Below, one piece after another: positions 56,079 to 64,000 of a stretch of DNA of 64,000 nucleotides. The DNA is from Lachnospiraceae bacterium (GTDB taxonomy: Bacteria > Bacillota > Clostridia > Lachnospirales > Lachnospiraceae), in assembly GCA_026169045.1 (NCBI GenBank), contig JAPFDH010000083.1, positions 25,823-89,822 on the forward strand, given 5' to 3'. A program made the position numbers and the translations under genes. The notes below the pieces were generated by a model, which saw only the letters and a program-made list of their open reading frames with translations, searched no databases and was not told the origin of the DNA. Positions within the stretch are counted from its first letter, which is position 1. Each line of letters starts with the position of its first letter.

Positions 56079-57688
56079 TCCGGATTTTGATCGCAGATGA
56101 TGAGGAATATGTCAGAGATCTGCTTGTGAAAACAATACGGGGGGAAAAAGAAGTAGAGGAAGTCGCCGTAGCGGGAGATGGCATGGAAGCCCTGGAAGTA
56201 GCACGGCAGTTTCATCCGGATTTGGTTGTGACGGATATTTCTATGCCGCGGTTAAATGGTCTGGAATTAATAAAATGTCTTCAAAACGAGGGGATTTCCT
56301 GTAAAACAGTCATTATTAGTGGTTATGATGAATTTGATTATGCAAAACAGGCGATATCTTTGGGGGTGAAAGATTATCTGTTGAAACCATTTCTTCCCGA
56401 AGAGATGATTCAAATCTTACAAAAAGTCAGTGAGGATGTGGAAAATCAAAGGCGCTTTCGCAGTAATATGGAATTTTTACAGGAAAAAGTAAAAAACGGA
56501 AAAAACCTTGCAAAAGAAAAGCGGATTCTCTCTCTTTTAAAGGGAAAGGAAGACAAAGGAAATTTGGAAATCTGGGAAGAGGAGGGGAAAGATTTCTGGC
56601 CGGGAAGTCTGTGCGCCGGTATGATGCGGTTTTATGAAACCGGATGGAAATTTGAATCCCAGGATCAGGTGGAAGAATTTCTGACTATAATTCGGGAAGG
56701 ATATTTTTCAAAAAAACTTCATTTATCAGCAATTGCCCTGGAAGATACGGAACTGGCATTTATATGGAGTATTCGGGAACAGGATCCTAAGGCATTGAAA
56801 AACTACATACAAATCGGATTTGACCGTATGCAGGAAAGTTTTGAAAAATATTATGGGGGAAGTTTCCGGTGCAGTGTGGGGGGAATATATGACGATATAA
56901 AAAATATTTCTCTTTCTTATGAACAGGCAGTCAATTTGTGGAAATGCAGTTTTGACGGAAAAAAATCGGTGATGTTTTACGGGGATGAATGCGAAAAAGA
57001 AGAGGAAGATCTTTCGGAACAGATTCGGGAATGGAAAAGTCGGATCTGCAGTGATGTAAAGATGGCACAAAAGAAGAACGCAAAGGAAGATTTACAGCAG
57101 CTGATGCGTTGTTATGCCTCATTTTCCACCAGAAGAGCCGATTATATCGGAGCCTCCATAGGGGAATTGATATATGCAATGGAAAATGATATGGAGGTAT
57201 ATGAAACAGAAGGGGAAAAAAGAAAAATTCTAAAACGGGATTTCCTGGAACATGCCAGTTTAATGGAACTGGAACAGCTTTTGGAAGAATATGTGATTGA
57301 CTGTTGTGACATTGTGAAAAGAAACAGTGAGAAAAACCGGGCGGATCAGATGGTGCGTCAGGCAAAAGAATTGATTGCATCTCATTTGGAAAATCCGGAT
57401 CTTAGTCTGGAATGGATGGAAGAACAGATGCATTTCAGTGCCAGTTATATACGACAGACATTTAAGCAAAAAACAGGAGAAAGCATTTCCGAATATCTGA
57501 TCCGGAAGCGAATGGAGAAGGCAGGACAGCTTCTGGAAAGAGAAAACGGAAAGGTGCAGGATGTGGCAAAGGCATGCGGATATGAAAATCAGCGGTATTT
57601 TGCCAGCAGTTTCAAAAAATTTTATGGGTGTACACCGACAGAATACAAACAAATCGTAATGGAAGATCCGCAAATGCGGATCGGATAA
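56075..57688 (+). CDS. Response regulator, YesN/AraC type
   Basis: The 537-residue protein has a receiver domain (Asp54 in VVTDISMP as phosphorylation site, Lys in LLKPF), a middle region of unknown role, and a C-terminal AraC helix-turn-helix pair (SASYIRQTFKQKTGESISEY and DVAKACGYENQRYFASSFKK). It is translationally coupled to the kinase gene. It probably activates the binding protein, permease and lyase genes around it. Confidence 0.92.
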   Translation: MIRILIADDEEYVRDLLVKTIRGEKEVEEVAVAGDGMEALEVARQFHPDLVVTDISMPRLNGLELIKCLQNEGISCKTVIISGYDEFDYAKQAISLGVKDYLLKPFLPEEMIQILQKVSEDVENQRRFRSNMEFLQEKVKNGKNLAKEKRILSLLKGKEDKGNLEIWEEEGKDFWPGSLCAGMMRFYETGWKFESQDQVEEFLTIIREGYFSKKLHLSAIALEDTELAFIWSIREQDPKALKNYIQIGFDRMQESFEKYYGGSFRCSVGGIYDDIKNISLSYEQAVNLWKCSFDGKKSVMFYGDECEKEEEDLSEQIREWKSRICSDVKMAQKKNAKEDLQQLMRCYASFSTRRADYIGASIGELIYAMENDMEVYETEGEKRKILKRDFLEHASLMELEQLLEEYVIDCCDIVKRNSEKNRADQMVRQAKELIASHLENPDLSLEWMEEQMHFSASYIRQTFKQKTGESISEYLIRKRMEKAGQLLERENGKVQDVAKACGYENQRYFASSFKKFYGCTPTEYKQIVMEDPQMRIG

Positions 57689-57702
57689 AAGGAGGGGTTT
57701 TC

Positions 57703-59706
57703 ATGATACAATTTACACAAGAAGAGCGGGAAGAACTGAAAAAACGGGCACAAAGACAGCCTAAAGTGGTGGCAAATCTGAAAAAAAATGTACAGGAAGT
57801 GATGGAGCGAGAGGTGAAAGTTCCGAAAACGGGGATTGCCAATTGGTCGTTATATTACTATTGCCCGGTTTGTTCGGTACAGCTGGAGTTTGAGTGGGAC
57901 AAAGAGCATGCCCATCGATGCCCGGCATGTGGGAAGGAGTATACAGGAGAACCTTATGACAGTTCCTGGTGGGGATTGGCAAATGGGAGAAACTATAACG
58001 CAGCCCATGAAATGGGATTGATTTATGCAGCAACGGGAGAAAAGGAATATGCACAGAAATGTGTGGAAATCCTGTTGGCATACGCGAAGCATTATCCGGA
58101 TTATCAGGTCCATGGAAACATCCCGTATAATGGTCCGGGCCGTTCAGGAGCACAGACATTGGATGAGGCTAATTTTCAGAGACATCTGGCTATGGCCTAT
58201 GATCTGGTGGAAGAAACAATGACAGAAGAAGAAAAAATGTACGTGCGGGATCGGATGTTTTTACCCGGTGCAGAATTTTTAAAAGAGCACCGGCATAATC
58301 AGCTTCACAATCATGAAGTTATTATCGATGCTGCCATTGCCATCATCGGTATGATTTTTGGAAGGGATGATTTGATTCGTTTTGCGGTATATGAAACATA
58401 TGGAATCTTATATCAGCTGGAACATGGAATGCTGCCTCACCATGTATGGTTTGAAGGAAGTTTTGGGTATCATTTCTATGCACTGACCAGCTTTTTTGAC
58501 TTTGAAAAATTTGCGATTCATACGAAACACAGCCACATGGATCATCCCAATTATCTGGCAATGATGGAGGTAATTTTACCTTACATCCAACCGGACGGAG
58601 ATTTTCCGATGTTAAACGATACCACATACGGCCATACAAATTCCAGTTTCTATTTGTATGAGTTTGCCTACCGTCATATGAAAAAAGACAGCCTTCTTTG
58701 GGTATTGCATCAATTATATAAAAATACAGAGAGAAGCAACGTAGAATCCTTTTTCTATGGGGTAGAAACCCTTCCGCCAGTACCATCAAATTTTGAAGAG
58801 GAAAACCGGAAGAACAATTATCATACAGAAGTGGGAACATATGGCCATACTATTCTCAGGGGAAAGGATGGGCGTTATTTGCTCTTCAAACATGATACCT
58901 ACGGGGGAGAACATGATCATTATGACCGTCTGGGAATCAGCTATATGGCTTACGGGAAGAGACTTTGCGTAGATATGGGAACCACAGGGTACGGAGCCGT
59001 TCTTCATTATGATTATTATAAAAATACGGGAACCCATAATACGGTGGTGATCGGAGAAGAAAATCAGTCACCGGCAAGTTGTCGCCTTGTCCAATATAAG
59101 GAACAGGATGATGTGACTTATGTGACCGCTGTCTGTGACTGGGGTGCTCCCTATACCATGCCGGATAGTTTTACCATCGTACAGTGGAAGGAAGAAAATT
59201 ATAAACAGGTAAAGATGACAAGAAAAATTGCCTGGACGGATGAATACTTTGCGGAAGCCTTCTATGTAAGCGGTGCCGATGAGGAGCTGACGGTGGATTG
59301 GCTGATGCATGTAAAAGGAGAATGGGAAAACAAACAGGGAACACCGATGGACTCTGCTTTTTCGCAAAAGAAACCGTTTTCCCATTTCCACGATGTGATA
59401 CAGACGAAGGAAACCATGATTCGTACGTGTTTTGAGGAAATTACGACAGATATTTACTGTGCCGATCTTGGAGGAGAACGTTTTGTGGCAAAGGGATATG
59501 ACAATCCTTCCACAACCGATTTGAATCATGTAATCGAACGACGCAGAGGAGAAAACTGCTGTTATCTGCATGTTGTGGAAAGCCATAAGAAAGATGCGGT
59601 GATTGAAGATGTTTCCTTTAAACAGGGAGAAGCAGGCTGGAGTGTCTGTGTGACAAAGAAAAACGGAGAAAAGCAGATTCTGGATTTGGGAATTGAAAAC
59701 GAGTAA
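57703..59706 (+). CDS. Heparinase II/III family polysaccharide lyase
   Basis: The 667-residue protein has a short Zn-ribbon-like start (YYYCPVCS and HRCPACGKEY, about residues 47-75), an (alpha/alpha) toroid with NGRNYNAAHEMGLIYA and HNQLHNHEVIID, and a beta-sandwich half (LFKHDTYGGEHDHYDRLG). Heparinase II/III enzymes cleave uronic-acid-containing polysaccharides such as heparan, alginate or related oligomers by beta-elimination. No signal peptide is seen, so it acts on imported oligosaccharides. AAAAGGAGGGG sets ATG 57703. It closes the importer/regulator locus. Confidence 0.88.
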   Translation: MIQFTQEEREELKKRAQRQPKVVANLKKNVQEVMEREVKVPKTGIANWSLYYYCPVCSVQLEFEWDKEHAHRCPACGKEYTGEPYDSSWWGLANGRNYNAAHEMGLIYAATGEKEYAQKCVEILLAYAKHYPDYQVHGNIPYNGPGRSGAQTLDEANFQRHLAMAYDLVEETMTEEEKMYVRDRMFLPGAEFLKEHRHNQLHNHEVIIDAAIAIIGMIFGRDDLIRFAVYETYGILYQLEHGMLPHHVWFEGSFGYHFYALTSFFDFEKFAIHTKHSHMDHPNYLAMMEVILPYIQPDGDFPMLNDTTYGHTNSSFYLYEFAYRHMKKDSLLWVLHQLYKNTERSNVESFFYGVETLPPVPSNFEEENRKNNYHTEVGTYGHTILRGKDGRYLLFKHDTYGGEHDHYDRLGISYMAYGKRLCVDMGTTGYGAVLHYDYYKNTGTHNTVVIGEENQSPASCRLVQYKEQDDVTYVTAVCDWGAPYTMPDSFTIVQWKEENYKQVKMTRKIAWTDEYFAEAFYVSGADEELTVDWLMHVKGEWENKQGTPMDSAFSQKKPFSHFHDVIQTKETMIRTCFEEITTDIYCADLGGERFVAKGYDNPSTTDLNHVIERRRGENCCYLHVVESHKKDAVIEDVSFKQGEAGWSVCVTKKNGEKQILDLGIENE

Positions 59707-59712
59707 AAAAAT

Positions 59713-59756
59713 ACGGCGGTTGGAAACAGCTTCTTATGAAGGGGTCCAGCCGCCGT
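59713..59756. terminator. Bidirectional terminator between lyase and reductase genes
   Basis: ACGGCGGTTGGA pairs with TCCAGCCGCCGT (one wobble). A run of six A before it serves as T-run for the minus-strand gene. Confidence 0.88.
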
Positions 59757-59764
59757 GATTTCTG

Positions 59765-60790
59765 TTATTCCATTGGTTTTCCGGCAAGTACTTCCATGTA
59801 ATCTTTGTAATTATCAGCAAGGAGTTGTGGAGTATTCAGGCCGTAAGGACATTTTTTCATGCATGCATTGCAGTGGAGGCAATCTTCAATCTTCTTCATC
59901 ATAGCCTGTCCTTTTTCCGATAAATGTTGTGCAGAAGGAGAACGGCGCAGAAGCAGACTCATGCGGGCGCAAGTGTTGATTTCAATTCCAACGGGACATG
60001 GCATACAGTAACCACAGCCACGGCAGAAGTTGCCGGAAAGTTGCGTGCGATCCGTCTCAATCAGTGTGCGGATTTCTTCTGTCATAACGGGAGGATGATC
60101 CATATAACTTAAAAATTCATCCAATTCCCGCTCTCTCTGGATTCCCCAGATGGGAAGAACATTGTCAAACTGATCCAGATAGGCATATGCTGCTGCAGAA
60201 TTGGTAATCAGACCGCCGGACAGTGCTTTCATGGCGATAAAGCCCATATTCTGCTGCTTACATTTCTGAACAAGGGCGAGATCTTTTTCCGTAGCCAGAT
60301 AACAGAAGGGAAACTGTAACGTTTCATATAAACCGGAATCAATGATTTCTTCTGCCACATGGAGACGATGATTGGTAATACCGATATGGCGGATTTTTCC
60401 CTGTGCTTTTGCTTCTAACATAGCTTCATACAGACCGGTACCGTCATTTGGTTTTGGGCAAAAATCCGGATTGTGGAACTGATATAAATCAATGTAATCT
60501 GTTTGCAGCAGACGTAAACTTTCATTCAGATCTTTCCAGAAAGCTTCCGGTGTTTTTGCAGTGGTTTTCGTAGCAATATAAATCTGATCACGAATATCAT
60601 GAAAAGCGTGTCCCAGTTTTTCCTCACTGTCTGTATAGGCGCGGGCAGTATCAAAAAAACGGATTCCTCCATCGAATGCCCGGCGCAGAAGACAGACCGC
60701 GTCTTCAAGGGTGACACGCTGAACCGGAAGGGCGCCAAATCCGTTTTTCGGAACCGTGATTTGTGTAGAACCAAGTGTAACCATGGACAT
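59765..60790 (-). CDS. Aldo/keto reductase with C-terminal Fe-S type cysteines
   Basis: The 341-residue protein has the aldo/keto reductase barrel with Asp and Tyr in FFDTARAYTDSEE, Lys in YIATKTT and His in YQFHNPD, forming the catalytic tetrad. The C-terminal 80 residues carry CRGCGYCMPCPVG and CLHCNACMKKCPYG, two ferredoxin-like clusters that probably bind 4Fe-4S centres. This combination is common in anaerobes; its substrate is unknown. Ribosome site GGAGGAAT is just before ATG 60790. Confidence 0.9.
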   Translation of the reverse strand: MSMVTLGSTQITVPKNGFGALPVQRVTLEDAVCLLRRAFDGGIRFFDTARAYTDSEEKLGHAFHDIRDQIYIATKTTAKTPEAFWKDLNESLRLLQTDYIDLYQFHNPDFCPKPNDGTGLYEAMLEAKAQGKIRHIGITNHRLHVAEEIIDSGLYETLQFPFCYLATEKDLALVQKCKQQNMGFIAMKALSGGLITNSAAAYAYLDQFDNVLPIWGIQRERELDEFLSYMDHPPVMTEEIRTLIETDRTQLSGNFCRGCGYCMPCPVGIEINTCARMSLLLRRSPSAQHLSEKGQAMMKKIEDCLHCNACMKKCPYGLNTPQLLADNYKDYMEVLAGKPME

Positions 60791-61007
60791 ACGTTATTCC
60801 TCCTTTGTATTGTTGCATCTTTTTTTGTTTCATGGAAGTCCTGTCAATTGATACAGGATTGCTATACAAGTATTGTAACATAAGTTTACAAAGCACTCAA
60901 TTGATTTCTATCGGCTTGAGGATAGTGGAAAGAAGCAGGAAGATGTGTTACAATATCAGCATATCGGTTTAGAATCAGAGATGATGGAAAGAAAACAGGA
61001 GGGCTAT

Positions 61008-61904
61008 ATGAAGGTAATTAATTATGGATCATTGAATTGGGATTATGTCTATCAGGTACCCCATATGGTCAGAGAAGGCGAAACATTGGCGGCATATGGG
61101 ATGGAGACATTTTTGGGAGGAAAAGGACTGAATCAGTCTATTGCTTTGGCACGGGCAGGCGTTCCGGTTCTTCACGGAGGATGTGTAGGAGAAGACGGAG
61201 ATGGCCTGATTTCTTATTTGAAAACCAATGGGGTAGATACATCGGGAATCGAAAAGGTGGAAGAAAAAAGCGGGCATACCATCATACAGGTGGATTCCAA
61301 TGGGCAGAATTGTATTTTGTTGTATGGAGGAGCCAATCAAAAACAAAATATCGATCATATAAAAACAGTATTGAATCAGGGAAATTCCGGGGATTATCTG
61401 GTGCTTCAGAATGAAGTCAATGAAATAGAATATATTATGCAGATAGGAAAAGAGCGAGGCATGCGTTTGGTGATAAATCCATCGCCCATTGATCCGGCCA
61501 TTTTAAAAGCGCCCCTTGGGATGGCAGATTATCTTTTGGTGAATGAAATAGAAGGGCAGGCTTTAACAGGTGCATCCGAACCGGATCAAATGATGAAAAC
61601 GCTTCGAACCAGGTATCCGAATACGGCGATTCTTCTGACTTTAGGAGAAGAGGGAGCCTGGTATGAAGATAGGAAACAATCTGTCCGTCAAAAGGCAATT
61701 CGGGTAAAAGCTGTAGATACTACGGCAGCGGGGGATACATTTACCGGTTATTTTATCGCCGGATTGATGGAAGGGTATGCTATGGAACATCTGTTATACC
61801 GATGTGCTGCGGCATCGGCATTGGCAGTTTCGAGAAACGGAGCATCCGCATCCATTCCCCAAAGGGAAGAGGTAGAAACGTTTCTTAGAAGTTTGGATGT
61901 GTAA
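61008..61904 (+). CDS. PfkB/ribokinase family sugar kinase
   Basis: The 298-residue kinase has the family motifs GGKGLNQSIALARAG (sugar site, about residues 38-52) and DTTAAGDTFTGYF (ATP site and catalytic Asp, about 245). Ribokinase is the closest type, but the sugar is unproven. AGGAGGGCTAT precedes ATG 61008; the longer frame from 60945 has no ribosome site. It is a single gene ahead of guaA, and a repeat-end fragment TTGAACTGTTAC follows at 61912. Confidence 0.87.
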   Translation: MKVINYGSLNWDYVYQVPHMVREGETLAAYGMETFLGGKGLNQSIALARAGVPVLHGGCVGEDGDGLISYLKTNGVDTSGIEKVEEKSGHTIIQVDSNGQNCILLYGGANQKQNIDHIKTVLNQGNSGDYLVLQNEVNEIEYIMQIGKERGMRLVINPSPIDPAILKAPLGMADYLLVNEIEGQALTGASEPDQMMKTLRTRYPNTAILLTLGEEGAWYEDRKQSVRQKAIRVKAVDTTAAGDTFTGYFIAGLMEGYAMEHLLYRCAAASALAVSRNGASASIPQREEVETFLRSLDV

Positions 61905-61953
61905 ATGCAGGTTGAACTGTTACAAAATACTTGTAAAAAGATGCGAAAAGATA

Positions 61954-61982
61954 TTGTAAAGAAACAAACAATCCCGTATAAT
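61954..61982 (+). promoter_or_regulatory. Promoter of guaA
   Basis: TTGTAA 61954-61959 and TATAAT 61977-61982 are spaced by 17 bases, about 72 bases before the start. No purine riboswitch fold was recognised in the short leader. Confidence 0.8.
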
Positions 61983-62054
61983 AAATAAAGTAACACAACA
62001 ATGGGGCAGTGTTCCCATTGGAAAAGTGATCGATAAAAGCAGGGAGGTACTCAC

Positions 62055-63599
62055 GTGAAAAGAGAAACAGTCATTGTGCTGGATTTTGGCGGACAGTATA
62101 ATCAGTTGATTGCACGTCGCGTGCGTGAATGTAATGTATACTGTGAGATTTATTCTTACAAGACAGGAATTGATAAAATTAAAGAAATCAATCCTAAGGG
62201 AATCATTTTTACAGGAGGTCCAAACAGTGTATATCTGGAAGATTCTCCGACTTATACAAAAGAAATATTTGAACTTGGAATCCCGATCCTTGGTATCTGC
62301 TACGGTTCCCAGCTCATGATGCACGTATTGGGCGGACATGTCTGCAAAGCTCCTGTCCGTGAGTACGGTAAAATTGAGGTCACTGTGGATCAGACATCAG
62401 CTCTGTTTCAGGGAGTTTCCGAAAAAACAATCTGCTGGATGAGCCATAATGATTATATAGAAAAAGAAGCACCGGGATTTGAGATTATCGCACATACACC
62501 GGACTGTCCGGTGGCAGCCGTTCAAAATGTGGAAAAGAAGCTGTATGCAACCCAGTTCCATCCGGAAGTACTTCATACAAAAGAAGGAAAGAAGATGCTT
62601 TCCAACTTTGTATTTGAAGTATGCCAGTGTGCAGGAGATTGGAAGATGGATTCCTTTGTGGAAGAATCCATTAAAGCCATTCGTAAAAAAGTGGGAAATG
62701 GAAAAGTACTTTGTGCTTTATCAGGTGGCGTAGATTCTTCTGTAGCAGCAGTCATGATGGCAAAAGCGATTGGCAATCAGCTGACTTGCGTTTTTGTGGA
62801 TCATGGTCTTTTGCGTAAGAATGAAGGCGATGAAGTGGAAGCCGTATTTGGACCGGAAGGCCCCTATGATTTGAATTTTATCCGTGTCAACGCGCAGGAA
62901 CGTTTTTATGAAAAATTAAAGGGAGTAGAAGAACCGGAACGGAAGAGAAAGATCATCGGAGAAGAATTTATCCGTGTGTTTGAAGAAGAAGCGAAAAAGA
63001 TCGGTGCTGTCGATTTCCTGGTACAGGGAACGATTTATCCGGATGTGGTAGAAAGCGGTGTCGGCGGAGAGTCAACCGTAATCAAATCCCATCATAATGT
63101 GGGTGGTCTTCCGGATTATGTGGATTTTAAAGAAATCATCGAACCACTTCGTGATTTGTTTAAAGACGAGGTGAGAAAAGCCGGTCTGGAATTGGGTATT
63201 CCGGAATATCTGGTATACCGTCAGCCATTCCCAGGTCCGGGTCTTGGAATCCGAATCATTGGAGAAGTAACGGCAGAAAAGGTAAAGATGGTTCAGGAAG
63301 CAGATGCCATCTGGAGAGAAGAAATCGCAAAGGCAGGAATCGATAGAGAAATCGGACAGTATTTTGCTGCTCTGACTAATATGCGTTCCGTAGGTGTCAT
63401 GGGAGATGAGAGAACATATGATTATGCTATCGCTCTGCGTGCCGTGACAACGACTGACTTTATGACTGCGGAAAGTGCTGAAATCCCTTGGGAAGTGATC
63501 GGAAGAACGACCAGCAGAATTGTCAATGAAGTAAAGCATATCAATCGTGTACTGTATGATTGTACAGGAAAGCCACCAGCAACGATTGAGTTCGAATAA
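62055..63599 (+). CDS. guaA: GMP synthase (glutamine-hydrolysing)
   Basis: The 514-residue enzyme makes GMP from XMP, ATP and glutamine. The glutaminase domain has Cys82 in GICYGSQLM and the His/Glu in QFHPEV; the ATP pyrophosphatase domain has the PP-loop LSGGVDSS near residue 223, and the C-terminal dimer domain ends KPPATIEFE. The start is GTG 62055 after AGGGAGGTAC. The 3' end of guaA is a known landing site for integrative elements in several bacteria. Confidence 0.97.
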   Translation: MKRETVIVLDFGGQYNQLIARRVRECNVYCEIYSYKTGIDKIKEINPKGIIFTGGPNSVYLEDSPTYTKEIFELGIPILGICYGSQLMMHVLGGHVCKAPVREYGKIEVTVDQTSALFQGVSEKTICWMSHNDYIEKEAPGFEIIAHTPDCPVAAVQNVEKKLYATQFHPEVLHTKEGKKMLSNFVFEVCQCAGDWKMDSFVEESIKAIRKKVGNGKVLCALSGGVDSSVAAVMMAKAIGNQLTCVFVDHGLLRKNEGDEVEAVFGPEGPYDLNFIRVNAQERFYEKLKGVEEPERKRKIIGEEFIRVFEEEAKKIGAVDFLVQGTIYPDVVESGVGGESTVIKSHHNVGGLPDYVDFKEIIEPLRDLFKDEVRKAGLELGIPEYLVYRQPFPGPGLGIRIIGEVTAEKVKMVQEADAIWREEIAKAGIDREIGQYFAALTNMRSVGVMGDERTYDYAIALRAVTTTDFMTAESAEIPWEVIGRTTSRIVNEVKHINRVLYDCTGKPPATIEFE

Positions 63600-63605
63600 T
63601 ATATT

Positions 63606-63645
63606 AGAGCCAAGAAATGCCTATTTTGCGGGCTTTCTTGGCTCT
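63606..63645 (+). terminator. Terminator after guaA
   Basis: AGAGCCAAGAAA pairs perfectly with TTTCTTGGCTCT over a 16-base loop, followed by TTCT. Confidence 0.88.
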
Positions 63646-63707
63646 TTCTATGTCCGTTGACAATCAAATGACAATACTTTTTTAATATTATTGTAAATAA
63701 TTTCTTC

Positions 63708-64000
63708 TTATTTAGCTGGGAATTGACTCTTCCAGTCTAAATATTCTTTTTCTGTAATCTCTTCATTTCTGAATTTCTGGTACATATCAGCCCATGTTCC
63801 AATATGCTCCAGCATATTTAAAGAATCGTGACCTTTGTCCTTAAACATGAGCTGAGGTACACCTGATTCATCTCGGTAGGCGTGCAGCCCATATTGATCC
63901 TCTAAAGCAAATAATGCGTGCATGACACTAACATAAGTATCAAAGTTTGGATCAGACATGGCGTATGGACTGATCTTTAATGAGTTTGCTATTTTTTCCA
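63708..64000 (-). CDS. C-terminal part of an XRE-type regulator, cut by the window edge
   Basis: The minus-strand frame ends at 63708 and stays open to base 64000, so the gene begins beyond the window. The ATG at 63959 is internal: upstream in-frame codons read EKIANSLKISPYA, the end of a helix-turn-helix, continuing into MSDPNFDTYVSVMHALF and ending EYLDWKSQFPAK. XRE regulators with this ISP-x-A tail followed by an 'ALEDxYGL' segment are common in integrative elements of clostridia, from memory. It is convergent with guaA. Confidence 0.65.
   Translation of the reverse strand, partial: EKIANSLKISPYAMSDPNFDTYVSVMHALFALEDQYGLHAYRDESGVPQLMFKDKGHDSLNMLEHIGTWADMYQKFRNEEITEKEYLDWKSQFPAK

Noticed and set aside
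61905..62054. Possible purine riboswitch upstream of guaA
   Set aside because: The leader after the promoter is only about 65 bases and shows no three-way-junction pattern.
63422..63667. Minus-strand ORF at the guaA end containing [17 protein letters not shown]
   Set aside because: It is the antisense of the conserved guaA C-terminus and terminator; the apparent conservation of such frames comes from guaA itself.

Overview
This looks like a chromosomal window from a Gram-positive, spore-forming gut Clostridium relative, most likely a Lachnospiraceae (Blautia/Ruminococcus/Dorea-like). Support: low GC, strong AGGAGG ribosome sites, the tig-clpP-clpX-lon-engB gene order, SpoIID and SpoIIQ homologues, a DarA-type c-di-AMP receptor, Rho-independent terminators after most transcription units, and many carbohydrate-uptake genes (beta-glucoside PTS, GH95 fucosidase, heparinase-type lyase with its own ABC importer). 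No rRNA, tRNA, CRISPR array, transposase or plasmid origin was seen. The assignment is an inference from gene content.

Layout. 1-1.3 kb: end of a truncated gene, a DNA glycosylase and darA. 1.5-7 kb: an accessory-looking cassette: an XRE/TPR regulator resembling RRNPP peptide receptors, a 29-codon ORF closed by its own terminator, two overlapping ABC exporter half-transporters, then a tandem pair of near-identical tiny ORFs or RNA units separated by a terminator. 7-11.2 kb: an HSL-type esterase, a condensation-like acyltransferase with a membrane tail, and a methyltransferase-acetyltransferase fusion. 11.3-14.4 kb: sporulation genes spoIID and spoIIQ-like, a CYTH protein and a DJ-1 protein. 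14.6-21.1 kb: the proteostasis block tig, clpP, clpX, lon, engB. 21.5-27.3 kb: rmlA, rmlB, rmlD (no rmlC), a VanZ protein and two PLP aminotransferases.

27.4-36.1 kb: an orphan sigma factor, a MATE transporter, a BcrA-type ABC operon, a DEAD-box helicase with a long leader, and an SDR enzyme. 36.4-39.8 kb: GH95 fucosidase and a Gfo/Idh/MocA oxidoreductase. 40-44.5 kb: a bgl operon (antiterminator, PTS EIIBCA, phospho-beta-glucosidase) with two matching RAT/terminator switches. 44.8-50.4 kb: a K+/H+ antiporter, aldehyde dehydrogenase, amidohydrolase and DUF6512 membrane protein. 50.7-59.7 kb: a polysaccharide locus with binding protein, two permeases, LytS/YesN two-component system and heparinase II/III. 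59.8-63.6 kb: an Fe-S aldo/keto reductase, a PfkB kinase and guaA. Directly beyond the guaA 3' end, on the opposite strand, lies the C-terminal part of an XRE-type regulator, possibly the edge of an integrated element.

Two dispersed repeat families occur: a MITE-like element with 12-bp inverted ends (full copy 32818-32982, relatives at 14.4, 21.2 and 61.9 kb), and a roughly 27-bp repeat (6.5, 35.0 and 49.9 kb), one copy of which forms the 3' end of an ABC transporter gene. The best candidate for an undescribed system is the 1.5-7 kb regulator/exporter/tiny-ORF cassette.
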